A DNA stretch of 64,000 bases from Mycobacterium sp. 050128 (GCF_036409155.1 NZ_JAZGLW010000002.1:558001-622000), one strand, 5' to 3'. Counted from the first letter of the stretch, positions 1 through 10,467 are shown. Numbers and translations are program-made. Notes: generated by a model not told the origin, from the sequence alone.

Positions 1-133
1 TGGCACGCGCGACGATGATGTCATGCGCGTGCTGGCCGAGCACCAGGATGGCGCAGCTCACCGCAAGCAGCACCGCGGCATACCCCACGGTGAAACGGAT
101 CCGGCCGAGCCGGGAAAGCAGTCCCCCAAACAT
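1..133 (-). CDS. N-terminal fragment of a membrane protein (rhomboid-like / Rv1648-like), cut by window edge
   Basis: An ATG at 131-133 on the minus strand opens a frame that runs off the window after 44 codons without a stop. The peptide starts MFGGLLSRLGRIRFTVGYAA and continues into a hydrophobic stretch at about residues 14-34, so it looks like a membrane protein with an N-terminal transmembrane helix. In M. tuberculosis the neighbour of the Rv1647 cyclase is the membrane protein Rv1648, which fits this position. The beginning also resembles mycobacterial rhomboid-like proteins, but the serine-protease core would lie outside the window. Function is not determined. Confidence 0.5.
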   Translation of the reverse strand, partial: MFGGLLSRLGRIRFTVGYAAVLLAVSCAILVLGQHAHDIIVARA

Positions 134-190
134 TCATTCCATTATGAGGGCTAAATTGTTTCGTCTTCGTGATGGGACGCTGTGACTTCG

Positions 191-1135
191 CTAATAGTAT
201 TCCAAGCGGTAAATCGCCAAGTCCGGCGGGATGCCCGGGGTCTTGGGCGTAAACATTGATTTACGTGCGCGTTTAGCGACGACGCCCATGGCGTCCAGCT
301 CGTCCTGCGGGATCAGATCCAGCGCCGAACCCGAGATCATGATCCCGCCCTTGGTGGCACGCTCCATCACGCGCGCGGCGATGTTGACGTCGACACCGAG
401 CCAGTCGGCGGCCAGCCGCTGCGGCCGCCCGGTGTGGATCCCGACCCGCATCCGGGGCCGATAGCCGCCCACCTCGACCTCCCGCAGGGCGTCGTCGGCC
501 TCCACCACGGCCCGCACCGCGACGTCGGGACGCCGGAACACCGCCATGATGCCGTCGCCCATCCGCTTGACGATGTGCCCGCCCGCATCGAGCAGCGGCG
601 GCTCCACCGCGCGGGCCACCTGGCGCAGCAAGGTGAGCGCCGCATCGTCACCGGCCTGCAGCGACCACGTCGAGAAGCCGACCAGATCGGTGAAGACGAG
701 CGTCACCTCCGGATTCGCCGGACGGCGCGACACCGCTTCGGTCAGCGCCTGCCAGACCTGCAGCACGCTCAGACTGACTTCGCGCGACGCCGCGTCGCGA
801 TCCCCCAGCAACCGGTCGGCGGCGCGGGCGGCCGCCCGCGGGCCGCCGTCACCCGCCGTCGACAGCGGGTCGCCGAATTCGGGATCGCCCGGCAGCATCC
901 GCCGCGCCCGCCGGATGAAGGCCACCACGCCCGGGCTGTGATTGGCGGTCTGCCACCACTGGGCCGCGGTGTGTCTCGACACCGAAGATCGGGGCACCGT
1001 CGTCACCGAATCTGAGTCCTTGTCAAAGGACTCGCCCGGATCCGGATCGCGCGGCGCGAGTTCCACCTGGCAAGGGTAAGTAGTTTCGGCTGAGCCGGGC
1101 AATGACGCCTGTCCGGTTTGTGTCACACATCGCAT
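191..1135 (-). CDS. Class III adenylate cyclase (Rv1647-like)
   Basis: Soluble cytoplasmic nucleotide cyclase of 314 residues, expected to make cAMP from ATP. The N-terminal ~140 residues are low-similarity and the cyclase homology domain occupies about 141-314. Key residues are visible: metal-binding Asp150 in FTDLVGFS and Asp194 in KRMGDG, adenine-selecting Lys190 and Asp249, and the transition-state pair Asn251 and Arg255 in GVDVNIAARV. No transmembrane helix is present, unlike the second cyclase near 52 kb. Context and length match M. tuberculosis Rv1647 (about 316 aa). The start at 1135 is the longest option; internal starts cannot be excluded because the first 40 residues look unconserved. 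Confidence 0.9.
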   Translation of the reverse strand: MRCVTQTGQASLPGSAETTYPCQVELAPRDPDPGESFDKDSDSVTTVPRSSVSRHTAAQWWQTANHSPGVVAFIRRARRMLPGDPEFGDPLSTAGDGGPRAAARAADRLLGDRDAASREVSLSVLQVWQALTEAVSRRPANPEVTLVFTDLVGFSTWSLQAGDDAALTLLRQVARAVEPPLLDAGGHIVKRMGDGIMAVFRRPDVAVRAVVEADDALREVEVGGYRPRMRVGIHTGRPQRLAADWLGVDVNIAARVMERATKGGIMISGSALDLIPQDELDAMGVVAKRARKSMFTPKTPGIPPDLAIYRLEYY

Positions 1136-1267
1136 GAAACCGACTGATCACGACGCTGCCACGCGGGCGTGGAATCTCGGTAACGGCTTCGCGTGGCGCC
1201 CGCCGAAACGCAGACAACACGCGTTGTCAGAGTTATCGTGAGCTCACTCGGCAAGTAGGAGGTCGTG

Positions 1268-2287
1268 ATGACAACCGCATCGACCACAGCCGCTGATCCT
1301 CTTGGGCCAGATTCCCTTACCTGGAAGTACTTTGGCGACCTGCGCACCGGAATGATGGGCGTCTGGATCGGGGCGATCCAGAACATGTACCCACAGCTCG
1401 GTGCGGGCGTCGAGGAGCATTCGATCCTGCTGCGCGAGCCCCTGCAGCGGGTGGCCCGGTCGGTGTACCCGATCATGGGCGTGGTCTACGACGGCGATCG
1501 CGCGCCCCTGACGGGTGCGCAGATCAAGCACTACCACGACACCATCAAGGGGATCGATGCCGAAGGCCGCCGGTACCACGCGCTGAACCCCGAGACCTTC
1601 TACTGGGCGCACGCCACCTTCTTCATGCTCATCGTCAAGGTCGCCGAATACTTTTGCGGCGGCCTGACCGAGGCCGAGAAGCGCCAGCTGTTCGACGAGC
1701 ACGTGCAGTGGTACCGGATGTACGGCATGAGCATGCGGCCGGTGCCGGGGTCCTGGGAGGAATTCCAGGAGTACTGGGACCGGGTCTGCCGCGACGAGCT
1801 GGAGATCAACCGGGCGACGCTGGACATCTTCCGGATCCGCATCCCGAAGCCGAAGTTCGTCCTGATGCCGACGCCGATCTGGGACCAGATCTTCAAGCCG
1901 TTGGTGGCCGGGCAGCGCTGGATCGCGGCCGGCCTATTTGAGCCGGCCGTACGCGAGAAGGCGGGCATGCGTTGGACGCCGGGCGACGAAATCCTGCTGC
2001 GGGTGTTCGGCAAGCTGATCGCGCTGGCGTTCCAGGCGGTGCCCGACGAGATCCGGCTGCATCCGCGGGCGCTGGCCGCCTACCGCCGCGCCGAGGGCCG
2101 GGTTCCGCTGAATGCGCCGCTGGTCGAGGCGCCCACGTTCATGGCACCGCCGCGCGACCGCCGCGGACTGCCGATGCACTATTTTCCCCCGCATAAGTCG
2201 CTGATCGAGCGCGCCGGGTCGCTGGTGCACACCACGCTCTCGCTGGCCGGGCTGCGCCCCGCCGGGGGCCGCAAGAAAGTCGCTTAG
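1268..2287 (+). CDS. MpaB-like / DUF2236 oxygenase-family protein (Rv1645c-like)
   Basis: Protein of 339 residues from the family shared with latex-clearing oxygenase and fungal MpaB (DUF2236), whose characterised members bind haem b. The catalytic function of mycobacterial members is not established. Family-like features are the N-terminal TWKYFGDLR segment, the central LNPETFYWAHATFF helix with His residues, and the aromatic-rich QWYRMYGMSMRPVP region. ATG 1268 is preferred over GTG 1265 because AGGAGG at 1257-1262 gives 5 nt spacing. It is divergent from the cyclase gene and convergent with tsnR, ending inside the last codons of that gene. In M. tuberculosis a PE gene (Rv1646) lies nearby; none is seen here. 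Confidence 0.75.
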   Translation: MTTASTTAADPLGPDSLTWKYFGDLRTGMMGVWIGAIQNMYPQLGAGVEEHSILLREPLQRVARSVYPIMGVVYDGDRAPLTGAQIKHYHDTIKGIDAEGRRYHALNPETFYWAHATFFMLIVKVAEYFCGGLTEAEKRQLFDEHVQWYRMYGMSMRPVPGSWEEFQEYWDRVCRDELEINRATLDIFRIRIPKPKFVLMPTPIWDQIFKPLVAGQRWIAAGLFEPAVREKAGMRWTPGDEILLRVFGKLIALAFQAVPDEIRLHPRALAAYRRAEGRVPLNAPLVEAPTFMAPPRDRRGLPMHYFPPHKSLIERAGSLVHTTLSLAGLRPAGGRKKVA

Positions 2288-3075
2288 AAACCCTGCATCA
2301 CACCCAGCGCCTGGGCGCTTTGGTACAGGCAGATCGCCGCGGCGGCAGCCACATTCAGGCTCTCGGCGCCGCCCGACATCGGGATGCGCACGCGATGGTC
2401 GGCCTGATCGGTGATCTCTTCGGGCAAGCCGTGCGATTCGGGGCCGAACAGCCACGCCGTCGGCCTGCGCAACAGCTCGTCGGCCTCGTCCAGACGCATC
2501 CCGCCGTCGACGGTGGTGGCCAGCGCCTGCAACCCGGCGGCACGCAGCGCACCCAGCACCGCGTCGACGTCAGGGTCGGCGACGACCGGAAGCGAGAAGA
2601 TGCTGCCGGCCGATGCGCGCAGGCACTTGCCGTTATAGGGGTCGACGCTGTGCCCCGCGAGAATCACCGCGGCGGCGCCCATGGCGTCGGCGAGACGGAT
2701 CAGCGTGCCCGCGTTGCCCGGCTCGCCGATCTCGACAGCCACCGCGACCAGCCGTGGTGAACCGGTCAGCGCCTGCTGGAGTCCGGTTGCCGGCATGTCG
2801 CAGACAGCGACCAGCCCCGCCGGAGTAACGGTGTCGGACAAGGCTTTTGCCGCACGGTCGGTGACCAGGTGTACCGGACCCTGCTGCCCGGCGAGCAGGG
2901 TCGCGTGCCGCTGCGCCGCGAGTTCGGTGACGAACACCTCGCGGACCAAGCCGCGCGACGACGCGGCCTCGACCAGATTTTGGCCTTCGGCCAGGAACTG
3001 GTTCGCCCGTCGTCGCACGACGTGGCGATGCAATTTGACCGCCGCGGCCACCCGGGCCGAGCGCTCGGTGAGCAC
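2284..3075 (-). CDS. tsnR: 23S rRNA methyltransferase, SpoU/TrmH family
   Basis: SAM-dependent RNA 2'-O-ribose methyltransferase of the knotted SPOUT class, 263 residues. An N-terminal RNA-binding substrate domain precedes the catalytic domain, which shows motif 1 (VEIGEPGNAGTLIR, about 113-126), motif 2 (LFGPESHGLP, about 208-217) and motif 3 (IPMSGGAESLNVAAAAAI, about 230-247) that form the SAM knot. The open frame extends further upstream, but that part overlaps rplT; GTG 3075, 5 nt after the rplT stop, gives the conserved N-terminus VLTERSARV. It is the last gene of the infC-rpmI-rplT-tsnR group, the same order as Rv1641-Rv1644. Confidence 0.92.
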   Translation of the reverse strand: MLTERSARVAAAVKLHRHVVRRRANQFLAEGQNLVEAASSRGLVREVFVTELAAQRHATLLAGQQGPVHLVTDRAAKALSDTVTPAGLVAVCDMPATGLQQALTGSPRLVAVAVEIGEPGNAGTLIRLADAMGAAAVILAGHSVDPYNGKCLRASAGSIFSLPVVADPDVDAVLGALRAAGLQALATTVDGGMRLDEADELLRRPTAWLFGPESHGLPEEITDQADHRVRIPMSGGAESLNVAAAAAICLYQSAQALGVMQGF

Positions 3076-3080
3076 CGGGG

Positions 3081-3470
3081 TTAAGCAGCTTCTCCGGAGG
3101 GCGCGTTGACATCCTTGGGCAATGCCGCCCGGGCGACATCGACCAGCGCGGTGAACGCCGCCGGATCGGTGATCGCGATGTCGGCCAGGTTTTTGCGGTC
3201 GACTTCCACACCGGCGGCCTTGAGGCCCTGGATCAGCCGGTTGTAGGTGATGTCGTTGGCGCGGGCCGCCGCGTTGATCCGCGAGATCCACAACTTGCGG
3301 AACTCACCCTTGCGGGCACGGCGGTCGCGGTACGCGTACTGCAACGAATGCAGCTGCTGCTCTTTGGCTTTGCAATAGAGCCGAGACCGCTGGCCGCGAT
3401 AGCCTTTCGAGGCCGTCAGGACGCTGCGCCTCTTCTTGTGGGCGTTGACTGCCCGCTTCACGCGTGCCAT
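3081..3470 (-). CDS. rplT: 50S ribosomal protein L20
   Basis: Ribosomal protein L20, 129 residues, an early-assembly protein of the 50S subunit that contacts 23S rRNA. The basic N-terminal half ([15 protein letters not shown], then [12 protein letters not shown]) and the conserved [16 protein letters not shown] and NDITYNRLI segments identify it with confidence. The C-terminus is slightly acidic and extended, as in other mycobacteria. It lies in the infC operon, 89 nt downstream of rpmI and 5 nt upstream of tsnR. In many bacteria L20 represses its own operon through the leader RNA; whether that holds here is not shown by the sequence. Confidence 0.98.
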   Translation of the reverse strand: MARVKRAVNAHKKRRSVLTASKGYRGQRSRLYCKAKEQQLHSLQYAYRDRRARKGEFRKLWISRINAAARANDITYNRLIQGLKAAGVEVDRKNLADIAITDPAAFTALVDVARAALPKDVNAPSGEAA

Positions 3471-3559
3471 GGATGTTCCTACTCTCGTTCAGACGTAAAT
3501 GGTCTTCGGTGCCCTGCCAGGTCGGTGTATGCCCCGGCCGGCGCTCGGTGTGGCTGAGG

Positions 3560-3754
3560 TCAGCCGTTCAGCATCGCGTTGACACGCCTGGTGTCGTTGG
3601 CCGCAACCTCGGTGCGGCCGTCGAGCCGGCGGGTGCGCTTGCTCGGCTTGTGCTCGAGCAGGTGTCGACGATTGACTTTCTGGCGGACGATTTTTCCGGT
3701 CCCGGTACGACGGAATCGCTTGGTCGCCCCGCTGTGGGACTTGGCCTTGGGCAT
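3560..3754 (-). CDS. rpmI: 50S ribosomal protein L35
   Basis: Ribosomal protein L35, 64 residues, the normal length for the family. The sequence [20 protein letters not shown] and the [16 protein letters not shown] segment are diagnostic. It is very basic and binds 23S rRNA. It sits between infC (42 nt gap) and rplT (89 nt gap) and should be co-transcribed with both. Confidence 0.98.
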   Translation of the reverse strand: MPKAKSHSGATKRFRRTGTGKIVRQKVNRRHLLEHKPSKRTRRLDGRTEVAANDTRRVNAMLNG

Positions 3755-3796
3755 GTTTCCTCTAGTTCTTACTGTTTTCGCTGTTTGGCTGTCAGG

Positions 3797-4414
<618 letters not shown>

Positions 4415-4418
4415 GGGG

Positions 4419-4426
4419 CCTCCCTT
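4419..4426 (-). promoter_or_regulatory. Shine-Dalgarno sequence deciding the infC ATC start
   Basis: Minus-strand AAGGGAGG sits 4 nt before the ATC codon and in no useful position for any downstream ATG or GTG. It fixes the start of infC on a non-canonical codon. Confidence 0.85.
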
Positions 4427-4505
4427 GTTGGGCTTTTCGTCGTCTCGCCACGACCGGTGACTCGGGCCCGTCGGGATTCAGCGGTGGAATCGCCACACCA
4501 TCAGC

Positions 4506-4529
4506 AAAAAAGCCCTGCAGAAGCAGGGC
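4506..4529 (-). terminator. Intrinsic terminator / attenuator in the infC leader
   Basis: On the minus strand a perfect 7-bp stem GCCCTGC / GCAGGGC with a TTCT loop (4512-4529) is followed directly by six T (4506-4511). This is a textbook Rho-independent terminator, uncommon in mycobacteria. It lies about 90 nt before the infC start and downstream of the likely promoter, so it should act as a transcription attenuator of the operon. Nothing is encoded upstream on this strand that it could terminate instead. Confidence 0.8.
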
Positions 4530-4589
4530 CCAATGCCGACCGATCACGACCTGAAACGCATTCAGGCCGTCCGCGCCATGCGCGAAACA

Positions 4590-4605
4590 GGCACCTTTCG
4601 GTGCC
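4590..4605 (-). promoter_or_regulatory. Second hairpin in the infC leader
   Basis: GGCACC / GGTGCC forms a perfect 6-bp stem with a 4-nt loop (4596-4599). It is about 60 nt upstream of the attenuator hairpin on the minus strand and may belong to the sensing part of the leader. The role is inferred only from position. Confidence 0.45.
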
Positions 4606-4705
4606 GGTGACCGGACCGCTACGCCTTGAAACATTTCGCGGCTGGCGGTGGGAGTGGGACTCCACTTAACTGTCCCAGGCCAAAGCCGGGATGGTCGCGG
4701 ACGCA

Positions 4706-4711
4706 AGTCTA
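4706..4711 (-). promoter_or_regulatory. Putative -10 box of the infC operon
   Basis: Minus-strand TAGACT matches the mycobacterial SigA -10 consensus TANNNT. Transcription would start near 4698 and give an untranslated leader of roughly 285 nt containing both hairpins. No clear -35 is seen, which is common in mycobacteria. Confidence 0.5.
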
Positions 4712-4817
4712 GCAGCCATCAGGCGTCTTCCTGCATTTCATCTGCCGGAGGCCACCCTGGGCAGGCGTCCTGACCCGCGCGGTCGCGCCACGCCCGCGGT
4801 GGACAACTAGTCCCGAC

Positions 4818-7800
4818 GTGATTGGCGCTTCGCCAGGCATTTCACGGTTCAAAGGCTTATCCTCGCGGTCTGTGACTCTCGCTTCTGCGGCTTCGGGGCC
4901 TCGTTCGGGCAGCCGGTCGAATTCCCGGTACAGGTGGGTACCGGCGGCGGCCGGCTGGACCGTTGGCGTCATCGCCACCCTGTCCTTGATCGGCAGTGTG
5001 TCGCCCCTGATCCGGTGGTTGATCAAGGGCCCCCGGGAGTTCATCAACGACTATCTGTTCAACTTCCCGGACACCAGCATCGCGTGGTCGTTCGTGCTGG
5101 CGCTGCTGGCGGCCGCGCTGACCGCCCGCAAACGCATCGCGTGGTGGGTACTGCTGGGCCAAATGGTGCTGGCCGCATTCTGGAACGCCGCCGACATCGC
5201 CGCGGGCGACAACACCGCGGCCGAGACGTTCGGCGAAAACCTCGGGTTCGCGATGCACATCGTCGTGATCGTCCTGCTGGTGTTGAGTTATCGGGAATTC
5301 TGGGCCAAGGTCCGACGGGCCGCGCTGTTGAAAGCGGCCGCCGTCCTGGTCGTCGGGGACGTGATCGGAATCCTGTTGTCCTGGGGCCTGGTCGAGCTCT
5401 TCCCCGGATCGCTGGCCCGACAGGATCGGCTGGGCTACGTGGCCAACCGTGTCGTCGGATTCGCGCTGGCCGACCCCGACCTGTTCACCGGCAAGCCGCA
5501 CGTGCTGCTCAATGCGATCTTCGGGTTGTTCGGCGCGCTCGCCCTGATCGCGGCCGCGATCGTGCTGTTCCAATCCCAGCGCGCGGACAACGCGCTCACC
5601 GGCGAGGACGAGTCCGCGATCCGCGGTCTGCTCGAGCTGTACGGAAAAAACGATTCGCTGGGCTACTTCGCCACCCGGCGCGACAAGTCGGTGGTGTTCG
5701 CCCATAGTGGCCGCGCCGCGATCACCTACCGAGTCGAGGTGGGCGTCTGCCTGGCCAGCGGGGACCCGGTCGGCGACCCCCGGGCCTGGTCGCAAGCCGT
5801 CGAGGCGTGGCTGGCGTTGTGCAAGACCTACGGCTGGGCGCCCGGTGTGATGGGTGCCAGTTCCCAAGGGGCCCAGTCTTATCGGGAGCGCGGCCTCAAT
5901 GCCCTCGAGCTCGGCGACGAGGCCATTCTGCGAACCTCCGATTTCAAGCTGTCCGGCCCGGACATGCGCGGGGTACGTCAGGCCGTGACGCGGGCACGCC
6001 GGGCCGGGCTGACGGTCCGCATCCGCCGGCACCGCGACATCGCCGCCGAGGAGATGGCCGAGACGATTTCACGCGCCAACGCCTGGCGCGACACCCAGTC
6101 CGAGCGCGGGTTTTCCATGGCGCTGGGGCGACTGGGTGATCCGTCCGACGGGGAATGCCTGCTGGTCGAGGCGCTGGATCGGGACGAGCAGGTGGTCGCG
6201 ATGCTGTCGCTGGTTCCATGGGGAAGCACCGGGGTCTCCCTGGATTTGATGCGCCGCTCCCCCAAATCGCCCAACGGCACCAACGAATTCATGGTCAGCG
6301 AGCTTGCCCTGAACGCGGAAGGGATTGGTATCAACCGTGTTTCGCTGAACTTCGCCATGTTCCGTTCCGCGTTCGAGCAGGGCGCGCAACTCGGTGCCGG
6401 CCCGATCGCACGGCTGTGGCGGGGGCTGCTGCTGTTCTTCTCCAGGTGGTGGCAGCTGGAGACGCTGTACCGCTCCAACATGAAATACCAACCCGAATGG
6501 GTTCCCCGCTACGCCTGCTACGAAGACGCCCGGCTGATCCCGCGGGTGGGTGTCGCCTCGGCCATGGCCGAAGGCTTCCTGGTGTTGCCGTTCAGCCGGC
6601 GTGACAAGGTACACACCGGGCACCACTCCGCCGTGCCGGCCAGGCTCGCGGAATCCGGGTTGCTGCACGAAGACGGATCGACTCCGGACGTCAGCGGGCT
6701 AAAGCGCGGCGACGAAGTCGACTCCGAGGAGTACCGGCGACGGCTACCCGAGCAGGTTAGGGTCCGCCTGACCAAGCTGAGAACGCTGCAGCACAACGGG
6801 ATTGACGCTTACCCGGTGGGTTCTCCGCCCAGTCACACCATCGCGCGCGCCATCGACAGCGACGACCAGGACACGGTTTCGGTAGCGGGCCGGATCCTGC
6901 GGATACGCGACTTCGGCGGTGTGCTGTTCGCCGAACTGCGTGACTGGTCGGGCGAAATGCAAGTGCTGCTGGACAATTCGCGCCTGGCGTCCGGCCGGAC
7001 CGCCGATTTCACCGCTGCCATCGACCTCGGTGATCTGGTCGAGATGACCGGGCACATGGGATTCAGCAAACGCGGAACCCGCTCGTTGATCGTCAGCGAC
7101 TGGCGAATGGTCGGGAAGTGCTTGCGGCCGTTGCCCAATAAGTGGAAAGGGCTGACCGACCCGGAAACGCGGGTGCGCACGCGGTATGTGGACCTGGCGG
7201 TCAATGCCGAGTCACGCAATCTGGTGATGGCCCGCAGCAGCGTGCTGCGTTCGGTGCGAGAAACGTTGTTCGCCAAGGATTTCATCGAGGTGGAAACCCC
7301 GATCCTGCAGCCGATTCACGGCGGGGCCGCGGCCCGCCCGTTCGTCACGCACATCAATACCTATGACATGGACCTGTTTTTGCGCATCGCGCCCGAGCTG
7401 TACCTGAAGCGGTTGTGTGTCGGCGGCGTGGAGCGGGTGTTCGAACTGGGCCGGGCCTTCCGCAACGAAGGTGTCGACTTCAGCCACAACCCGGAGTTCA
7501 CGCTGCTGGAGGCCTACCAGGCGCATGCCGACTACCGGGTGTGGATCGACGGCTGCCGCGAGCTCATCCAGAACGCCGCCGAAGCGGCCAACGGCACCCA
7601 GACGGTGCTGCGGCCCCGCCCGGACGACGAGACCCGCCTCGAACCGGTCGACATCTCCGGGGTGTGGCCGGTGAAGACCGTGCACGACGCGGTCTCCGAC
7701 GCCCTGGGCGAACGCATCAACCCGAACACATCGCTGAGCGCGCTGCGCAAGCTGTCCGACCGCGCCCGCATTCCGTATCGAGACCACTGGGATGCCGGCG

Positions 7801-8204
7801 CGGTGGTGCTGGAGTTATACGAGCACCTGGTCGAGGGCCGGACCGAGGCGCCGACGTTCTACATCGACTTTCCGACGTCCGTGTCACCGCTGACCCGGCC
7901 GCACCGCAGTCAACCCGGCGTCGCCGAGCGATGGGACCTGGTGGCGTGGGGTGTCGAGCTGGGCACCGCCTACAGCGAGCTCACCGATCCGGTGGAACAG
8001 CGGCGCCGGCTGCTCGCGCAGTCGCTGCTGGCCGCCGGCGGTGACCCGGAGGCCATGGAGCTCGACGAGGACTTCCTGCAGGCCATGGAATACGCGATGC
8101 CGCCGACCGGCGGGCTCGGGATGGGAATCGATCGGCTCGTGATGCTCATAACCGGTCGCAGTATCCGCGAGACGCTGCCATTTCCGCTGGCCAGGCCGCA
8201 TTAG
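4818..8204 (+). CDS. lysX: Bifunctional lysylphosphatidylglycerol synthetase / lysyl-tRNA synthetase LysX
   Basis: Membrane fusion enzyme of 1128 residues. The N-terminal MprF-like part has about six or seven transmembrane helices (roughly 45-260) and a DUF2156 acyltransferase domain (about 270-600) that moves lysine from Lys-tRNA to phosphatidylglycerol. The C-terminal part is a class II LysRS: OB-fold anticodon domain (about 680-780), motif 2 ([20 protein letters not shown]) and motif 3 ([13 protein letters not shown]). It thus makes its own Lys-tRNA. In M. tuberculosis LysX confers resistance to cationic peptides and acidic pH. The GTG start at 4818 gives an N-terminus ([17 protein letters not shown]) that matches the M. 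tuberculosis protein (1172 aa) from memory. Confidence 0.96.
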   Translation: MIGASPGISRFKGLSSRSVTLASAASGPRSGSRSNSRYRWVPAAAGWTVGVIATLSLIGSVSPLIRWLIKGPREFINDYLFNFPDTSIAWSFVLALLAAALTARKRIAWWVLLGQMVLAAFWNAADIAAGDNTAAETFGENLGFAMHIVVIVLLVLSYREFWAKVRRAALLKAAAVLVVGDVIGILLSWGLVELFPGSLARQDRLGYVANRVVGFALADPDLFTGKPHVLLNAIFGLFGALALIAAAIVLFQSQRADNALTGEDESAIRGLLELYGKNDSLGYFATRRDKSVVFAHSGRAAITYRVEVGVCLASGDPVGDPRAWSQAVEAWLALCKTYGWAPGVMGASSQGAQSYRERGLNALELGDEAILRTSDFKLSGPDMRGVRQAVTRARRAGLTVRIRRHRDIAAEEMAETISRANAWRDTQSERGFSMALGRLGDPSDGECLLVEALDRDEQVVAMLSLVPWGSTGVSLDLMRRSPKSPNGTNEFMVSELALNAEGIGINRVSLNFAMFRSAFEQGAQLGAGPIARLWRGLLLFFSRWWQLETLYRSNMKYQPEWVPRYACYEDARLIPRVGVASAMAEGFLVLPFSRRDKVHTGHHSAVPARLAESGLLHEDGSTPDVSGLKRGDEVDSEEYRRRLPEQVRVRLTKLRTLQHNGIDAYPVGSPPSHTIARAIDSDDQDTVSVAGRILRIRDFGGVLFAELRDWSGEMQVLLDNSRLASGRTADFTAAIDLGDLVEMTGHMGFSKRGTRSLIVSDWRMVGKCLRPLPNKWKGLTDPETRVRTRYVDLAVNAESRNLVMARSSVLRSVRETLFAKDFIEVETPILQPIHGGAAARPFVTHINTYDMDLFLRIAPELYLKRLCVGGVERVFELGRAFRNEGVDFSHNPEFTLLEAYQAHADYRVWIDGCRELIQNAAEAANGTQTVLRPRPDDETRLEPVDISGVWPVKTVHDAVSDALGERINPNTSLSALRKLSDRARIPYRDHWDAGAVVLELYEHLVEGRTEAPTFYIDFPTSVSPLTRPHRSQPGVAERWDLVAWGVELGTAYSELTDPVEQRRRLLAQSLLAAGGDPEAMELDEDFLQAMEYAMPPTGGLGMGIDRLVMLITGRSIRETLPFPLARPH

Positions 8205-8281
8205 CCCAGGTGTCGGAGGCTCAGCGGCCGCACCGGGAACTTCGTTTGAATATGTTCCGGGATGGTTAACAATCCATCACA

Positions 8282-9763
8282 ATGGATCGCGTGACACCGC
8301 CGGCGCCGGATGCCACCGGGCAGTTATTGGCAAGCAGCCATACCTCGCTGATGCACGGTTGGGTACCGATCACCGTCCAGGTCGTCACCGCGATCGTGCT
8401 GGTGCTGGCCGTCGGCTGGCGTTCACAGCGCTGGCGGGCGGTGTGCCTGCCGCTGGCGGCCGCGATCGGTGGGGCCGCGGCGTACGGAACGCACTGGTAC
8501 GTCGTTGATCAGGGTCTGTCCGAAGAACCCGCGCCGGCCGCGCTGTGGCTGTGGACCGCGGTCGCCGGCATGGCCGGGGCGGTGCTGCTGCTGGGCTGGC
8601 GCGGCGCACCCGGCTGGCGGCGCGGTGCGGCCCTGGTCTCGGTACCGCTGTGCCTGCTGTGCGCCGCGCTGATGCTCAATCTGTGGGTCGGCTACTTCCC
8701 CACCGTGCAGTCCGCGTGGGGTCAACTCACCTCCGGCCCGCTGCCCGACCAGACCGATCGGGCCACCGTTACCGCTATGGCGGCCAAGGGAAGCCGGCCG
8801 GCACACGGCAGCGTGGTGCCGGTGGTCATCCCGTCGTCGGCCTCGCACTTCAAGCACCGCGGCGAGCTGGTGTACCTGCCGCCCGAATGGTTCGCCACCA
8901 GTCCGCCGCCGGCGCTGCCGACGGTGATGATGATCGGCGGACAGTTCAATACCCCGGCCGACTGGACGCGGGCGGGCAATGCGATCAAGACGATCGACGA
9001 CTTCGCCTCGACCCACCACGGCAAGGCCCCGGTGCTGGTGTTCGTGGATTCCGGCGGGGCTTTCAACAACGACACCGAATGCGTCAACGGCGTCCGCGGC
9101 AACGCCGCCGACCACCTGACCAAAGATGTTGTCCCCTACATGGTTACGAGCTTCGGTGTCAGCGGAGACCGCGCCAACTGGGGCGTGACCGGCTGGTCCA
9201 TGGGTGGCACCTGCGCGGTGGACTTGACCGTCATGCACCCCGACATGTTCAGCGCATTCGTCGACGTCGCCGGTGACTTCTTCCCCAACGCCGGCAACAA
9301 GGCGCAAACCATCAGCCGGCTGTTCGGCGGAAACGCCGATGCGTGGGCGTCGTTCGACCCGAGCACGGTGATCAACCGGCACGGCCGGTATCACGACGTG
9401 TCCGGCTGGTTCGCGATCTCGTCGGACGGCCGGCCCGCCACGCACGCGATCGCGGACACCGCGGCGATGCGGCTGGCGCAGCGCGATGCCGCCGCCAACC
9501 CGAGCAACCAGGCGGCGGCCGCCTACTCACTCTGTGCGCTCGGCCGCGCCAATGGCATCGACTGCGCGGTGCTCCCCCAGCCGGGTAAGCACGACTGGCC
9601 CTTCGCCGAGCGCGTCTTCGCGGCCGCGCTGCCGTGGCTGGCCGGCCAGCTGGGCACGCCCGGGGTGCCGCGGGTTGCGTTGCCCGGCACATCGCCTGCC
9701 GAGGCGACTACGGTCGCGCCGGTGGTGGTCCCGGCGCAGCATGCCAACACCGCGTCCAGGTAA
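8282..9763 (+). CDS. Membrane-anchored alpha/beta hydrolase, esterase family (Rv1639c-like)
   Basis: Protein of 493 residues with four predicted transmembrane helices (about 27-46, 53-73, 86-105, 115-138) followed by an extracytoplasmic alpha/beta-hydrolase domain of the esterase-D / antigen-85 type. The nucleophile is Ser306 in GWSMGG and the likely catalytic His is His437 in PGKHDWPFAERVF. The oxyanion region LPTVMMIGGQ is also visible. The substrate is unknown; a cell-envelope ester is plausible because of topology. It follows lysX by 77 bp on the same strand, as in M. tuberculosis (Rv1640c-Rv1639c). The C-terminal 40 residues are low-complexity Pro/Val/Ala. Confidence 0.82.
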   Translation: MDRVTPPAPDATGQLLASSHTSLMHGWVPITVQVVTAIVLVLAVGWRSQRWRAVCLPLAAAIGGAAAYGTHWYVVDQGLSEEPAPAALWLWTAVAGMAGAVLLLGWRGAPGWRRGAALVSVPLCLLCAALMLNLWVGYFPTVQSAWGQLTSGPLPDQTDRATVTAMAAKGSRPAHGSVVPVVIPSSASHFKHRGELVYLPPEWFATSPPPALPTVMMIGGQFNTPADWTRAGNAIKTIDDFASTHHGKAPVLVFVDSGGAFNNDTECVNGVRGNAADHLTKDVVPYMVTSFGVSGDRANWGVTGWSMGGTCAVDLTVMHPDMFSAFVDVAGDFFPNAGNKAQTISRLFGGNADAWASFDPSTVINRHGRYHDVSGWFAISSDGRPATHAIADTAAMRLAQRDAAANPSNQAAAAYSLCALGRANGIDCAVLPQPGKHDWPFAERVFAAALPWLAGQLGTPGVPRVALPGTSPAEATTVAPVVVPAQHANTASR

Positions 9764-9770
9764 CCGCCGG

Positions 9771-10208
9771 ATGGCATCCGGTGCGCGGCTGCGGCGAGCG
9801 CTGTTCGCCCGGCACTGCAATCCCTGGAGTGCATGGAGCCGCTGGGCCAGCACGCCGCTGATCCTGGTGCCGGCCTGGACGCGGCGGCGCAGCCATGCGG
9901 TCTGGCTCGCGGTGTGGATGGCGGCCAATCCGTTCGTCTTCGGCAAACCTGCGCAGCTGCGCGCCTGGTCGACGCGGGCGATGCTCGGCGAGGAGCTGTG
10001 GATCAGCCGGCGCCCGCTCGACGGGGCCGCCGTGGTCAGCGGGCTGACGGCAGCGACGGCGCTGGTCGCGCTGGTGGCCGCCCGCCGCCATCGATTGGCC
10101 CCCGCGGCGATCGCCACCACGCTGCAAATGTCGCTCACCCTGGTCTATTGGGAGCAAATGGTGCGTTATCTCGAGCGCGAGCGGCAGGACGCAGCCATGC
10201 GGCAGTAG
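9771..10208 (+). CDS. DUF6653-type small membrane protein
   Basis: Conserved mycobacterial protein of 145 residues with no known function. The N-terminal segment ARHCNPWSAWSRW and the WMAANPFVFGKP motif are typical of the DUF6653 group. Two or three hydrophobic helices are predicted (about 30-48, 88-105 and 115-130). The open frame extends further upstream inside the previous gene, but ATG 9771, 8 bp after the esterase stop, gives the expected N-terminus. It probably shares a transcript with the esterase gene and the next small gene. Confidence 0.72.
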   Translation: MASGARLRRALFARHCNPWSAWSRWASTPLILVPAWTRRRSHAVWLAVWMAANPFVFGKPAQLRAWSTRAMLGEELWISRRPLDGAAVVSGLTAATALVALVAARRHRLAPAAIATTLQMSLTLVYWEQMVRYLERERQDAAMRQ

Positions 10209-10218
10209 CGTGGCAACC

Positions 10219-10467
10219 ATGCCCGACGAACCAGCAAACCCCGGTACCGCCGCACCCGACCCCGGGTACGACAGCGCGGGTGTACCGACCTTCGACGCGG
10301 TGCGTGAGAAAATCGAAACCCGCTACGCGGCGTCGCTGGGCGACGCGGAACTCGACGCCGAATCTCCGCAGGGCCGCTCAGTCGACGAGCAATACGACGA
10401 GCGCCAGCGCGCCGCGGCCGAAAGGTTGGCGCAGATCCGCGAGTCGATGCGCGCGGATCAGGGTTAG
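10219..10467 (+). CDS. Small conserved hypothetical protein (Rv1638A-like)
   Basis: Acidic soluble protein of 82 residues. The core VPTFDAVREKIETRYAAS followed by a predicted coiled-coil helix (YDERQRAAAERLAQIRESM) is conserved in mycobacteria. ATG 10219 is preferred over the in-frame GTG 10210. In M. tuberculosis the small gene Rv1638A sits next to uvrA; here nearly 9 kb of extra genes separate the two, so this marks the left border of the accessory block. No function can be assigned. Confidence 0.7.
   Translation: MPDEPANPGTAAPDPGYDSAGVPTFDAVREKIETRYAASLGDAELDAESPQGRSVDEQYDERQRAAAERLAQIRESMRADQG

Larger units (their letters stand above)
4415..4817. other. Divergent infC / lysX intergenic region
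   Basis: This 403-bp stretch has no gene. The infC half (4415-4711) holds the leader, attenuator and -10 box listed separately. The lysX half (4712-4817) must hold the lysX promoter, but I see no convincing -35/-10 pair there. Confidence 0.6.

Noticed and set aside
8423..9445. Long minus-strand open frame opposite the esterase gene
   Set aside because: Arg/Gly/His-rich composition without homology; it is the antisense shadow of a GC-rich coding gene.
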